From Pandoraea vervacti (GTDB lineage: Bacteria > Pseudomonadota > Gammaproteobacteria > Burkholderiales > Burkholderiaceae): a stretch of 64,000 bases of DNA. Where the stretch lies: the NCBI RefSeq assembly GCF_000934605.2, contig NZ_CP010897.2, positions 62,001 through 126,000 on the forward strand, read 5' to 3'. A model generated the notes under the pieces. The model worked only from the letters and a program-made list of their open reading frames with translations. It did not search any database and was not told the DNA's origin. A program made the position numbers and the translations under genes. Each line of letters begins with the position of its first letter. The stretch's first letter is position 1. Positions 27,741-36,523 of the stretch are shown in pieces.

Positions 27741-28049
27741 ATGAAGCGCACTCTTATCACCTCGGCTCTGGTTTCCGCAATGCTGGCTGTTTCGGCCGGT
27801 TCGGCTTTCGCCAGCGACGCATTCGACGGTCCCTCGGAATTCTCGTGGGTGCCCCAAACCAGCGTGCTGACCCGCGCGCAAGTTCGTGAAGAACTGGTGC
27901 AAGCGCAGCAAGCCGGTCTTGTGGTCCAACACGACGCCGTCTACCCGAAGGCAGCACCGAGCGCACTACCGGCAACGGCCAGCGCCCCGGTCACGATGGG
28001 TTCGGTCGGTGGTCTGCAACGCGCCGGTACGACTTATTTCGGTAACTAA
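27741..28049 (+). CDS. Small secreted DUF4148-like protein
   Basis: A 102-aa protein with a clear Sec signal peptide (residues 1-24, cleavage after AFA). The mature part carries the DUF4148 core, VLTRAQVREELVQAQQAGL, and ends in RAGTTYFGN. DUF4148 proteins are short exported proteins of unknown function that are numerous in Burkholderiales. An AGGAGC ribosome site precedes the ATG. The last codons (TTCGGTAAC-stop) are repeated downstream in the same frame and again followed by a stop, as if the end had been duplicated. Confidence 0.8.
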   Translation: MKRTLITSALVSAMLAVSAGSAFASDAFDGPSEFSWVPQTSVLTRAQVREELVQAQQAGLVVQHDAVYPKAAPSALPATASAPVTMGSVGGLQRAGTTYFGN

Positions 28050-28187
28050 TTCGGTACCCAACTCGGCGACCAACTCGGTAAGCCGTTCGGTAACTGAGCC
28101 CGTACGAATCGCCGGACATGCCGTAACCCCGTGACCCTACGCCAATAGAGCGCACTGCAACGCCGGGGTAGCAGCCTCCGATACTTG

Positions 28188-28220
28188 ATCGGCCGCTTCG
28201 ATAGCGGCCGATTTTGTTTT
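28188..28220 (+). terminator. Rho-independent terminator
   Basis: Perfect 9-bp stem ATCGGCCGC / GCGGCCGAT with a 7-nt loop followed by TTTGTTTT, 140 bp after the DUF4148 stop on the same strand. Confidence 0.8.
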
Positions 28221-28277
28221 GCGCGCCCGATGGGCGTCGGCGATCCATTCGATCGCGCGGCCCGTCAAAACGCGGTA

Positions 28278-28543
28278 TGTGGATAACCCTGTCGATAACG
28301 CTGTGTACAGGCCGCGTGACCTCTGTGGGCAAGCCTGTGGATTGGCGGGGGATAAGTGCGGGATAAGCGCGGGATAAGCAGTGGAAAGGTAAGGGAAAAG
28401 TGGCCGAAAAGGCGGGGATAACCGGTGTATATCCTGTGGGTATGCGGTGGATAGGCGTTGCATAACCCGGCTATAAGCTGGGGGTAAACCGGTGGATTAT
28501 CTGTGGAGATCCCCGACTTTTCTGTGGGTAAGTCTGTGGATGA
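28278..28543 (+). repeat. Cluster of DnaA-box-like motifs in non-coding DNA
   Basis: One perfect DnaA box TGTGGATAA lies at 28278-28286. Near matches in the same orientation include TGTCGATAA (28290-28298), TGTGGGTAA (28523-28531) and TGTGGATGA (28535-28543), each 8 of 9. Weaker ones include TGTGGGCAA (28324), TGTGGATTG (28336), GGGGGATAA (28347), two GCGGGATAA and TGTGGAGAT (28502). No protein-coding frame here looks real, and 28221-28640 is otherwise empty. No dnaA, rpmH, parA or repA is near, so it is not an obvious oriC; DnaA titration or another regulatory use is inference. Confidence 0.5.
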
Positions 28544-28640
28544 TCGGTGAACAGTTTTTCCCGCGTCAGCCGCACAGCCTTTTCCCATCTGAGTTTTGCG
28601 GCGATATTCCCGGCGACCGGACGGCGGTCAAACAAAAAAG

Positions 28641-29606
28641 TCACTCGCCGATCGTCTTCGCCAAAAACGCCGTGACGCGTGCAATCGCGTCCTCGCGCGC
28701 CTCGGGCTGGGTGCCCGTGATCGGCACGACATGGGTCTTGGGATTGGTGAATTCGGGACGCGCGCGAACGGGCATGTTCGGTGCATCGAAGTCGTGATAC
28801 GCCCCCGGATAAATGTGGAAGGTGATCGGCGCGCCCTTGGCGACGACATCGTTCACGAAGGCTTCGCACGGTGCGGCCTTGCTCCAGACGTCATCGGCGC
28901 CGGTGAGAAGTAGCAGCGGAACCGTCGTCGACCAGTCCGCGCCCTGCGCCTTGGCGTTGCACCAGCCCGGATAGAACGCGACGGCTGCCGCGAAGTCAGG
29001 TGCATTCGGTGCATTGGGTGTACTCGGCGCGCTCGTGGTGCTCGTACCGTTCGTGGCGTTCGGCATGCCTGGCAAATGTCCCGGACCCCTCGGCCCGATG
29101 GAGAACAGCGTGGTGCCACCGCCATGCGACCAACCCATCAGCGCAATGCGATCACCCCGAATGCCCGGCAGCGACTGCAGGTAGCGCAATGCCCCGTAGG
29201 CGTCGCGCGCACGCTCCACCCACGGACGAACCGGTCCGCCCCTCGCGCACTCGCTTGCCTGCCCGCGTGTGGTGAAGCTGTCGACCATCAGCACGGTGTA
29301 ACCCGTCGCGTTAAAGCGCCGCGCCCAGTCGAGTTCGCGCGCATCGATGGCGCCCTTGCGCGAAAACATGCCGTTGCAGCCATGCAGAAAGACGACGGCG
29401 GGCGTCGGCCCGTTCGCATTCACCGCGCGAAACAGGTAAGCGTCGAGCGTCACCGGCGCCCCATGACTGTCGGCATCCAGAGACGCTACCTGCACCTTCT
29501 CTTGCGCAACGGTGTCGGTCATGGCGCCCAATGACAGAACGATGGAACATGTGAGCGCGGCCATCGTGCGTGAACGATGTGTGCGTGAAGCAAAGCGCAA
29601 TGGCAT
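28641..29606 (-). CDS. Exported dienelactone-hydrolase-family alpha/beta hydrolase
   Basis: A protein of about 321 aa with an N-terminal hydrophobic signal (MAALTCSIVLSLGAMTDTVAQ), so probably periplasmic. The alpha/beta-hydrolase parts are an oxyanion segment VVFLHGCNGMF, the nucleophile serine in GWSHGGG, an acid around LLTGADDVW and the histidine in PGAYHDFDAP. Between nucleophile and acid there is a low-complexity insert rich in Asn, Ala, Thr and Pro (about residues 176-205). The substrate is unknown; the family cleaves dienelactones and other esters. The start could be the ATG at 29606 or one a few codons later. Confidence 0.82.
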   Translation of the reverse strand: MPLRFASRTHRSRTMAALTCSIVLSLGAMTDTVAQEKVQVASLDADSHGAPVTLDAYLFRAVNANGPTPAVVFLHGCNGMFSRKGAIDARELDWARRFNATGYTVLMVDSFTTRGQASECARGGPVRPWVERARDAYGALRYLQSLPGIRGDRIALMGWSHGGGTTLFSIGPRGPGHLPGMPNATNGTSTTSAPSTPNAPNAPDFAAAVAFYPGWCNAKAQGADWSTTVPLLLLTGADDVWSKAAPCEAFVNDVVAKGAPITFHIYPGAYHDFDAPNMPVRARPEFTNPKTHVVPITGTQPEAREDAIARVTAFLAKTIGE

Positions 29607-29879
29607 GGATGTCCCCTGCAAAAATTGTCGAAGCGCGCGGCCACCCGCCCGGGTCTCGTCGCCAATGTCCGCAAGATAGCGCGCAGTGTGTGCGCTGTGT
29701 CTTTCGTCATATTACGAACGGTTGCGGGTCAGGCGCGCGCTCGTCCTTCTCTCCATGCGGCCATTCGGCCATCCGTCATGTCGTCGCGAAACCTCTGCTA
29801 AGCATCTGCCAATCGAAGATAAGGCATGGCCACACCGCCCCTTAGAATGGACTCGGATACCTGACCCATCCGTCCGATC

Positions 29880-29895
29880 GTTCCGAGAGCGGAAC
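29880..29895. promoter_or_regulatory. Inverted repeat upstream of metY
   Basis: Perfect arms GTTCCG and CGGAAC with a 4-bp spacer, 27 bp before the metY start and inside the expected leader. It may be a regulator site or a small RNA hairpin. No SAM-riboswitch pattern was recognised. Confidence 0.35.
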
Positions 29896-29921
29896 GCAAC
29901 GCCTGTCCGGAGACATTCGAT

Positions 29922-31265
29922 ATGAGCGGCACGAACAAGGAAAACGAAGACAACCACCCGACGACGGCAGCAGCCCCGCAAACGTCGCAATGGCGCCTCG
30001 AGACGCTCGCCGTGCATGGCGGCTATCGTCCCGATCCCACCACGCGCGCCGTGGCCGTTCCGATTTATCAGACGGTGGCTTACGCCTTCGACGACACACA
30101 GCACGGGGCGGATCTGTTCGACCTCAAGGTGCCGGGCAACATCTACACGCGCATCATGAATCCGACGCAGGACGTGCTGGAGCAACGCGTTGCGGCGCTC
30201 GAAGGCGGTGTCGCGGCGCTCGCGCTCGCATCCGGGCAAGCGGCCGTGACTTACGCCATCCAGACGATCGCCGAGGCCGGCGACAACATCGTGGCGGCCA
30301 GCACGCTTTACGGCGGCACGTACAACCTGCTGGCGCACACGCTGCCGCTCTCGGGCATCACGACACGCTTTGCGGATCCCCGCGAGCCGGAGTCCTTCGA
30401 GCCGCTGATCGACGACAAGACCAAGGCCATCTTTGCCGAGTCGGTCGGCAACCCGCTGGGCAATATCACCGATATCGAGAAGCTCGCGAAGATTGCGCAT
30501 CGACATGGCATTCCGCTCATCATCGACAACACCGTGCCGTCGCCGTATTTGCTGCGTCCGTTCGAGCACGGTGCGGACATCGTGGTGCACTCGCTCACCA
30601 AGTATCTCGGCGGGCATGGCACGAGCATCGGCGGCGCCATCGTCGACTCGGGCAAGTTCCCCTGGGCCGAGCACAAGGCACGCTTCAAGCGACTGAACGA
30701 GCCGGACGTGAGCTACCACGGCGTGGTCTATACGGAAGCTTTCGGTCCGGCGGCATACATCGGGCGCACACGGGTCGTGCCGTTGCGCAACACTGGGGCG
30801 GCCATTTCGCCGTTTAACGCGTTTCAGATTCTTCAGGGCATCGAGACGCTCGCCCTGCGCCTTGAGCGCATCACGGAAAATGCGCTGAAGGTCGCGCAGT
30901 TCCTGAAAACGCATCCGAAGGTCGAGTGGGTGAACTACGCCGGGTTGCCGGAGCATCCCGATCACGCGCTCGTGGACAAGTATCTCTCGGGACGCGGTCC
31001 CGGCATTCTCACCTTCGGCGTGAAGGGCGGACGCGCAGCGGGCGCTGCATTTCAGGACGCGCTGCAACTCTTCACCCGTCTGGTCAACATCGGCGACGCC
31101 AAGTCGCTTGCGACGCATCCCGCATCGACCACGCACCGCCAGCTCTCGCCGGACGAATTGCGCAAGGCCGGCGTGAGCGAGGAAACGGTCCGGCTGTCCA
31201 TCGGCATCGAGCACATCGACGACCTGCTCGCGGACCTCGATCAGGCGCTGCGCAAGACGGCCTGA
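29922..31265 (+). CDS. metY: O-acetylhomoserine aminocarboxypropyltransferase (sulfhydrylase)
   Basis: A 447-aa PLP enzyme that joins O-acetylhomoserine with sulfide or methanethiol to make homocysteine or methionine. Family motifs seen are the cofactor loop YTRIMNPTQDVLE, ASGQAAVTYA, the pyridine-binding Asp in IIDNTVPSPY and the Schiff-base lysine in HSLTKYLGGHGTSIGG (about residue 227). The C-terminal LATHPASTTHRQL is characteristic of MetY. The length is typical plus about 20 extra polar N-terminal residues. The ATG is preceded by GGAG. It is on its own, with the cell-wall gene uppP downstream. Confidence 0.93.
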   Translation: MSGTNKENEDNHPTTAAAPQTSQWRLETLAVHGGYRPDPTTRAVAVPIYQTVAYAFDDTQHGADLFDLKVPGNIYTRIMNPTQDVLEQRVAALEGGVAALALASGQAAVTYAIQTIAEAGDNIVAASTLYGGTYNLLAHTLPLSGITTRFADPREPESFEPLIDDKTKAIFAESVGNPLGNITDIEKLAKIAHRHGIPLIIDNTVPSPYLLRPFEHGADIVVHSLTKYLGGHGTSIGGAIVDSGKFPWAEHKARFKRLNEPDVSYHGVVYTEAFGPAAYIGRTRVVPLRNTGAAISPFNAFQILQGIETLALRLERITENALKVAQFLKTHPKVEWVNYAGLPEHPDHALVDKYLSGRGPGILTFGVKGGRAAGAAFQDALQLFTRLVNIGDAKSLATHPASTTHRQLSPDELRKAGVSEETVRLSIGIEHIDDLLADLDQALRKTA

Positions 31266-31508
31266 ACCTGCTCGCATACCGATCCGCAACGCAGCGTTTC
31301 AACTGGCGTAACGCAAGGCGGCGCGTGACACAGCGGCGTTGAGCCACGCGCCGCCGTGTCCATGCGCGGCCTCATTTTCCGCCAAGTCTGGCGGAGTATC
31401 ATGCGCGGCAACCGGTTGGGGGCAGGCAGCCGGGGCGTCGTCATGTGAGCGTCACCAAACGGTCACAATGACGGCGTACTGTCCTTGCCCATTTCTCAAG
31501 GATTGCGC

Positions 31509-32360
31509 ATGGACTATTTGCAAGTGCTCGTGCTCGCCATCGTACAAGGCGTGGCAGAGCTGCTTCCGGTGTCGAGCTCGGCTCACGTCATCATGGCCGA
31601 GAAGCTGATGGGGCTCGACCCTTCCACACCCGCCATGACGCTGTTGCTCGTCATGCTGCACACCGGCACGATGCTTGCCGTCATCGTTTATTTCTGGAAG
31701 TCGTGGCGCGAGCGTTATTTCTCGTCGAAGCACGACTTCGTTCACAACGCCAAGCAGGTGATCATCGCGACCGCCTTCACCGGCGTGATCGGTCTTGCGC
31801 TGATGTTCTTCATCGAGAAAGTGCTGATGCGCGGCTCGGCGCATGCGGAAATCGAGCATCTGTTCGGCAATCTGTACATCATCTCGGCCGGCCTCGCGAT
31901 GGCGGGAATTCTGATTCTGATTTCGGGCACCCGACGCCCCCCGATGGGCGATCGCCCGATGCGAGGGACCGACTCGGCGTGGATCGGCGCGGTGCAGGGC
32001 GTTTGCCTGCCCTTCCGTGGTTTCTCGCGTTCGGGATCGACCATCTCGACGGGCATGCTGCGCGGGCTCGACAAGGTGCGTGTCGAGGAATTCAGCTTCG
32101 CGCTGGCCGTCGTGCTCACCCCGCCGGTGATCGTGAAGGAGGCTTACCGTCTGTACAAGTCGGGGGGCGCACAAACGCTGTCGGGCCACTTCATGTCGGT
32201 GCTCACACCGAGCCTCGTTGGTATGGCGTTCAGCTTTCTGGCCGGTCTCGTCGCCTTGCGCTGGCTCTCGCGCTGGCTCGAACATGGGCGGTGGTACCTG
32301 TTCGGCATTTATTGCCTCGTAGCGTCGGCCGTCGTGCTCGCGGCCAGCCAGTACCTGTAA
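31509..32360 (+). CDS. uppP: Undecaprenyl-diphosphatase
   Basis: A 283-aa polytopic membrane protein that dephosphorylates undecaprenyl diphosphate, recycling the lipid carrier for peptidoglycan synthesis; its family confers bacitracin resistance. The two family motifs are present in slightly unusual forms: AELLPVSSSAHV near the N-terminus, where ExxPISSTGH is more common, and CLPFRGFSRSGSTIS around residue 165, where PGxSRSG is usual. About eight hydrophobic helices are visible. The ATG at 31509 has AAGGA upstream. These variations suggest the second UppP paralogue found in some Burkholderiales rather than the main copy. Confidence 0.9.
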   Translation: MDYLQVLVLAIVQGVAELLPVSSSAHVIMAEKLMGLDPSTPAMTLLLVMLHTGTMLAVIVYFWKSWRERYFSSKHDFVHNAKQVIIATAFTGVIGLALMFFIEKVLMRGSAHAEIEHLFGNLYIISAGLAMAGILILISGTRRPPMGDRPMRGTDSAWIGAVQGVCLPFRGFSRSGSTISTGMLRGLDKVRVEEFSFALAVVLTPPVIVKEAYRLYKSGGAQTLSGHFMSVLTPSLVGMAFSFLAGLVALRWLSRWLEHGRWYLFGIYCLVASAVVLAASQYL

Positions 32361-32485
32361 GGCAACGTCGAACTCGACGGCGATGGTGTCCGTGGGGGGC
32401 GTGCTCCCCTCGCGGCTTTGCCGCATTGCGCGGCTCGCTTAGCGCGCATTACCTCTGCATCGCTTCAATCCGCTTCATTTCTGCT

Positions 32486-33349
32486 TCATACCAATTTCGC
32501 CACGACGTCCATGAACGCAGCGATGGCGCGCGATTCGCGACGCTCGGCCAGACACACCACGACGGTCGTCGTCTCCACCTTCGCATCGCTGATGGGCACC
32601 GTCGCCAACCGCGCGTCGGGGGTGTGTTCGCGCGCAGATACGGCTGCGACGCCAAGGCCGAGAATCACCGCTTCGCGAATCGCTTCACGGCTGCCGATCT
32701 CCATCGCCACCCTCGGCGCGACGCCTGCCTCCTGCATGGCCGCTTCGAGCGCGTGACGCGTCGTCGAACCCGGCTCGCGCATGAGCATCGGCTCGTCGGC
32801 CAGGTCGGCGAGCCTGACGCCCTTGCGTCGCGCAAAGCGATGCGTGCGCGGCGCCAGCAATACGACCGGATGCGTGCGATACGGCACTGCGTGCAGACGC
32901 ACGTCGTCTTGATATCGCGCCAGCACCGCCACGTCGGTGCGGTAGGCCAACAGCCCTTCGATCATCTCTTCCGAATTGCCCGGGCGCATCGAGATCCGGA
33001 TGCCGGGATAACGCGGCTGAAACGCCGCGACGATTTCCATCGCGTGATGCGGCCCGACCGCCCCAAGACGTAATTCCCCCGTACGCAGCCCCCCATGCTC
33101 CTTGAGCAAGCCGAGCGCTTCGGCCTCGTCGGCGAAGATGCGCAGGCTGACGGCATAAAGTGCCTTGCCGGTAGGGGTGAGCGTCAGGCCGCGACCGTGA
33201 CGATAGAACAGCTCAACGCCGTAAGTCTCTTCCAGCGCGCGGATCTGCGTGGTCATGGTGGGCTGACTTACATGCAACGCCTGCGCGGCGCGCGTCACGC
33301 TGCCGTGACGCGCAACGGCATGAAACGAGCGCAACTGGGTGATTCGCAT
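32486..33349 (-). CDS. LysR regulator resembling the aminoethylphosphonate-associated type
   Basis: A 287-aa LysR protein. The winged helix-turn-helix occupies residues 1-60 (LRSFHAVARHGSVTRAAQALHVSQPTMTTQIRALEE), followed by FYRHGRGLTLTPTGKAL and a periplasmic-binding-like effector domain. The N-terminal sequence resembles the LysR family annotated with 2-aminoethylphosphonate catabolism (from memory of TIGR03339). It is divergent from an alcohol dehydrogenase also linked to phosphonate gene sets, with a palindrome in between. It probably controls that gene and the transporter. The effector is unknown. Confidence 0.85.
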   Translation of the reverse strand: MRITQLRSFHAVARHGSVTRAAQALHVSQPTMTTQIRALEETYGVELFYRHGRGLTLTPTGKALYAVSLRIFADEAEALGLLKEHGGLRTGELRLGAVGPHHAMEIVAAFQPRYPGIRISMRPGNSEEMIEGLLAYRTDVAVLARYQDDVRLHAVPYRTHPVVLLAPRTHRFARRKGVRLADLADEPMLMREPGSTTRHALEAAMQEAGVAPRVAMEIGSREAIREAVILGLGVAAVSAREHTPDARLATVPISDAKVETTTVVVCLAERRESRAIAAFMDVVAKLV

Positions 33350-33377
33350 CGGTGACGCTCCCGTGACGAGGTATAGG

Positions 33378-33399
33378 TTTTGCCAATAGATTGGCGAAA
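33378..33399. promoter_or_regulatory. Palindrome between LysR and iron alcohol dehydrogenase genes
   Basis: Arms TTTTGCCAAT and ATTGGCGAAA, with a 2-bp centre, match at 9 of 10 positions and lie 28 bp ahead of the LysR start in the 150-bp divergent promoter. The position suggests the LysR binding site. Confidence 0.5.
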
Positions 33400-33499
33400 A
33401 AATGTGAATTGGAAGTATAGGACGCCACTCACCATAATCCAGCTCAATCTTCGTCAAATGATCGCAACGTCTTCGGGCGCGGCGGCGCGAATCCTCACC

Positions 33500-34597
33500 A
33501 TGACTGCACGTTCACGTTTTCATAACCCGGTCGACGTTCACTTCGGTGCGGGAGCGCTCGCCAATTTGCCCGCACTCGTCGGCAGCCGCCGCGCGGTGCT
33601 CGTCACCATGCCCGAGGCACGCGCGCTCGGCATGTCCGGGCAGATCGAAGCGCTGCTCGGTCAGCGGCTTGCCGGCGTGATCGATCAGGTCAGCCCGAAT
33701 CCGGATGTGCGGGAACTCGCCCCGATGTACGGTGACTTCTGGCGTCGCTACGCGCAGTGCGAGGTGATCGTGGCGCTTGGCGGCGGCAGTGCGCTCGATA
33801 CCGCGAAGCTGTTGATGGTGGCGGGCGACGACGACAAATTCGCCACGCTCATCGATGCGCTAGATGCCGGCGGCACGTTCCGGCCCACGCGCACGAAACG
33901 GCTCATCACGGTGCCCACGACCGCGGGCACCGGCAGCGAAGTGACGCCGTGGGCCACGCTGTGGGATCGCCACGTGAAGCGCAAGAAATACTCGCTGCAT
34001 CTTCCGCAGACATGGCCCGAAGCCGCCATCGTCGACCCGTGCCTGACCCGTTCGCTACCACGCGCCGTCACGTTGCAGAGCGGTCTCGATGCGCTCTCGC
34101 ACGCGCTCGAAGCGATCTGGAACGTCAACGCGAATCCCATTTCCGACACGTTTGCGGTCACGGCGGCGCGCGAGATGATGCGCGTGCTGCCAAAGCTCAT
34201 GGCGTCGCTCGACGACATGCCATTGCGCGAACAGGCGGCGCTGGCCGCCCTTCAGGCGGGTATGGCCTTCTCCAACACGAAGACCGCACTGGCCCACTCG
34301 ATTTCGTACGACATGACGATCCGCTACGGACTACCGCACGGCATTGCGTGCTCGTTCACGTTGCCGGCCGTCATGCGTCTGGCCATCGGTAGACGGGCGG
34401 ATCGCGACGCGGTGCTCGCACAGGTTTTCGACGGCGACATCGACGGTGCCCCCGATGCGCTTACCGCCTTCCTCAACGGTCTGGGCGTGGCGACCGAGTT
34501 CTCCGCCTATGGGGTGAGCGAGCCCGAGTCGGCCCAGATGATCACCGCTGCGCTCGACGGCCCGCGCGGACGCAATTTCATCGGCGCTGCCGCCTGA
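33500..34597 (+). CDS. Iron-containing alcohol dehydrogenase, phosphonate-associated type
   Basis: A 365-aa group III alcohol dehydrogenase. The nucleotide site ALGGGSALDTAK and the PTTAGTGSEVTPWAT segment are typical. Metal ligands are D197, H201, H266 and H280, with the same spacing as in FucO. From the N-terminal pattern (RFHNPVDVHFGAGAL) it resembles the family annotated as phosphonate metabolism-associated iron alcohol dehydrogenase (from memory of TIGR03405), which would reduce phosphonoacetaldehyde or a similar aldehyde. No phnW, phnX or phnA gene is in the window. The start was put at the ATG at 33500; the frame is open for 40 codons upstream. Confidence 0.85.
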   Translation: MTARSRFHNPVDVHFGAGALANLPALVGSRRAVLVTMPEARALGMSGQIEALLGQRLAGVIDQVSPNPDVRELAPMYGDFWRRYAQCEVIVALGGGSALDTAKLLMVAGDDDKFATLIDALDAGGTFRPTRTKRLITVPTTAGTGSEVTPWATLWDRHVKRKKYSLHLPQTWPEAAIVDPCLTRSLPRAVTLQSGLDALSHALEAIWNVNANPISDTFAVTAAREMMRVLPKLMASLDDMPLREQAALAALQAGMAFSNTKTALAHSISYDMTIRYGLPHGIACSFTLPAVMRLAIGRRADRDAVLAQVFDGDIDGAPDALTAFLNGLGVATEFSAYGVSEPESAQMITAALDGPRGRNFIGAAA

Positions 34598-34818
34598 TCG
34601 ATGCGGTGAGCCCGCCCACGCTTTCGTAGTCCTGTCGTTGCCGTTGCATGCGTGTTTTCGAGTCTTACCCGCAGTTCCCGCAGCACCCATTATCAAAACG
34701 ATAGCCACACACCGGTCTTCGGCATGTGCGGCACCGAGACATCCAGGAGACAGACGCCCGGCGCAGACCGGTGCGTCGCAGCGCGCCGCCGGGGCGCGGC
34801 GCATCAACAGGAGGCGCA

Positions 34819-36126
34819 ATGGAACAGGTTCTCAACGGCGTTGGCGCGCGTGACGCCGTTAACGCCGAAAAAGCGGTGCGCACGGTCGCGATGGCCAGCC
34901 TGATCGGCACGACGGTCGAGTGGTACGACTTCTTTCTGTACGGGACCATCACCGGGCTCGTCTTCAACAAACTTTTCTTTCCCAGCGGCGACGCATTCGT
35001 TGCCACCGCCCTCGCCTATACCGTCTACGCCGTGGGTTTCGCCACGCGTCCGCTCGGCGGCATCCTCTTCGGTCACTTCGGCGATCGGCTGGGGCGCAAA
35101 CCCTTGTTGATCGTCACACTCACCATCATGGGCGTGTCGACATTCCTGATCGGGCTGGTGCCGACGTACGACAGTATCGGCATCGCCGCGCCGCTGATCC
35201 TGCTGTTTCTGCGTTTGCTGCAAGGCATCGGGCTGGGCGGCGAATGGGGTGGCGCTGTGCTCATGGCGTTCGAATACGCGCCGCGCGACAAGCGTGGGCA
35301 GTTCGCCGCGTACCCGCAGATCGGGCTGGCGGTGGGGCTGTGTCTGTCGACCGGCGTGGTGGCGCTGTTGTCCTCGACGCTCACCGACGAGCAGTTCATG
35401 TCGTGGGGCTGGCGTCTCGCATTCATGCTGAGCCTGGTGCTCGTGGCGGTCGGCATGTTCATCCGGTTGCGCGTGCTGGAAACCCCCGAGTTCGCGAGGA
35501 TCAAGGACAGTCAACACGTAGCGCATGTGCCGCTCTCGGAGATCGTGCGCGACTATCGTCGCAATGTGTTGCTCGGCTGGGGCGCGCGTTATATCGATGG
35601 TGTGGTGTTCAACGTCTACGCCGTGTTTGCGATCTCGTATCTCGTGGGAACGCTGCACTTTCCGAAGACGCCGATTTTGCTGGCCGTCACCCTCGCTGCA
35701 CTGGTACTGGTCGCGACGATTCCCTATGCATCGAAGCTCTCGGATCGCATCGGACGCCGGCGCGTCTTCGCGGCGGGGGCGCTGGCGTGCGGGCTTTCGT
35801 CGATTCCGGCGCTCGCGGTGATGCAGTACTCGGGCAACGTGTGGTGGGTCTCACTCGCCGTGATCGTGCCGCTCGGTGTGGTGTATGCGTTCGTGTACGG
35901 TCCGGAGGCGTCGATGTTCTGCGAGTTGTTTGACACGCGGGTGCGTTACACCGGCATCTCGGTCGTCTACCAGGTCTCGGGCATCGTCTCCAGTTCGATC
36001 ACGCCGTTGGTGGCGGCAACGCTGCTCGAATACGGCGGCCACAAGCCGTGGTGGATCGCCGTGTATGTGCTGGTGGTGGGGTGCCTGTCCGCCGCGTGTG
36101 CGAAAGCGATGAAGCGCACGTATTGA
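34819..36126 (+). CDS. MFS transporter, metabolite:H+ symporter (MHS) family
   Basis: A 435-aa twelve-helix permease of the MHS group (relatives ShiA, ProP, KgtP). Characteristic segments are GTTVEWYDFFLYG in helix 1, GHFGDRLGRKPLL in the loop between helices 2 and 3, and LLQGIGLGGEWGGA in helix 4. These carriers import organic acids or zwitterions with a proton. A strong AGGAGG site (34809-34814) fixes the start. It lies 221 bp downstream of the iron alcohol dehydrogenase on the same strand, so it may supply that enzyme's substrate; the substrate itself cannot be read. Confidence 0.9.
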   Translation: MEQVLNGVGARDAVNAEKAVRTVAMASLIGTTVEWYDFFLYGTITGLVFNKLFFPSGDAFVATALAYTVYAVGFATRPLGGILFGHFGDRLGRKPLLIVTLTIMGVSTFLIGLVPTYDSIGIAAPLILLFLRLLQGIGLGGEWGGAVLMAFEYAPRDKRGQFAAYPQIGLAVGLCLSTGVVALLSSTLTDEQFMSWGWRLAFMLSLVLVAVGMFIRLRVLETPEFARIKDSQHVAHVPLSEIVRDYRRNVLLGWGARYIDGVVFNVYAVFAISYLVGTLHFPKTPILLAVTLAALVLVATIPYASKLSDRIGRRRVFAAGALACGLSSIPALAVMQYSGNVWWVSLAVIVPLGVVYAFVYGPEASMFCELFDTRVRYTGISVVYQVSGIVSSSITPLVAATLLEYGGHKPWWIAVYVLVVGCLSAACAKAMKRTY

Positions 36127-36182
36127 AGCGGTCTTATTGATGTGGCGGTGTGAGATCCCGTAGCGAACGTGTCTACGGGAAT

Positions 36183-36224
36183 GCGGCAGGCCGGCGGATG
36201 GCTCCCCGGCTTGCCGCTTTTTTT
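36183..36224 (+). terminator. Rho-independent terminator after the MHS transporter
   Basis: A stem of GCGGCAGGCCGG with CCGGCTTGCCGC (one mismatch) is followed by seven T, 57 bp after the transporter stop. Confidence 0.8.
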
Positions 36225-36253
36225 CGACTTTCTATACCGCCGTGCGGGAGGGC

Positions 36254-36523
36254 TTACTGGCCGAAGTAGATCGAACCGGCGCGATTCACGCGGCCCGGCA
36301 CTTCATAAGCGGGCGAGACGACCGAGCCGGGCTGTGCGGCCACGGGGCCCGGCTGTGCCTGAACCTGTGTTTGGCCCTGTGCTTGCTGCTGCACTGGCTG
36401 CGGTTGCGCGGACGGTTGCGACGCGGATTGCGTATTCTCGGCAGCGTTTGCGCTCGTCATGGCGCCCGCGCTCAGCAGTGCGGCAGCGAAAGCCGAAGCG
36501 ATCAGAAATTGTTTCATTTTCAT
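36254..36523 (-). CDS. Small secreted Gln/Pro-rich protein with YFGQ C-terminus
   Basis: An 89-aa protein. Residues 1-28 form a signal peptide (cleavage after ANA). The mature part is low-complexity (Gln, Pro, Ser, Ala) and ends RAGSIYFGQ. The same ending, RAG-x-x-YFG-N/Q, is found in the DUF4148-like protein at 27741-28049, so the two may be related or use a common C-terminal signal. An AGGAGA ribosome site precedes the start. Function unknown. Confidence 0.72.
   Translation of the reverse strand: MKMKQFLIASAFAAALLSAGAMTSANAAENTQSASQPSAQPQPVQQQAQGQTQVQAQPGPVAAQPGSVVSPAYEVPGRVNRAGSIYFGQ

Noticed and set aside
28278..28543. Chromosomal replication origin
   Set aside because: DnaA-like boxes are present but mostly degenerate, and dnaA, dnaN, rpmH and par genes are all absent from the neighbourhood.
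28137..28588. Overlapping minus-strand frames giving YPQ/IHR-rich peptides
   Set aside because: The apparent repeats come from the TGTGGATAA-like DNA motifs read in shifting frames; no ribosome site or known domain.
29800..29921. SAM or other riboswitch upstream of metY
   Set aside because: Only a 6-bp inverted repeat is visible; none of the conserved SAM riboswitch elements could be recognised.
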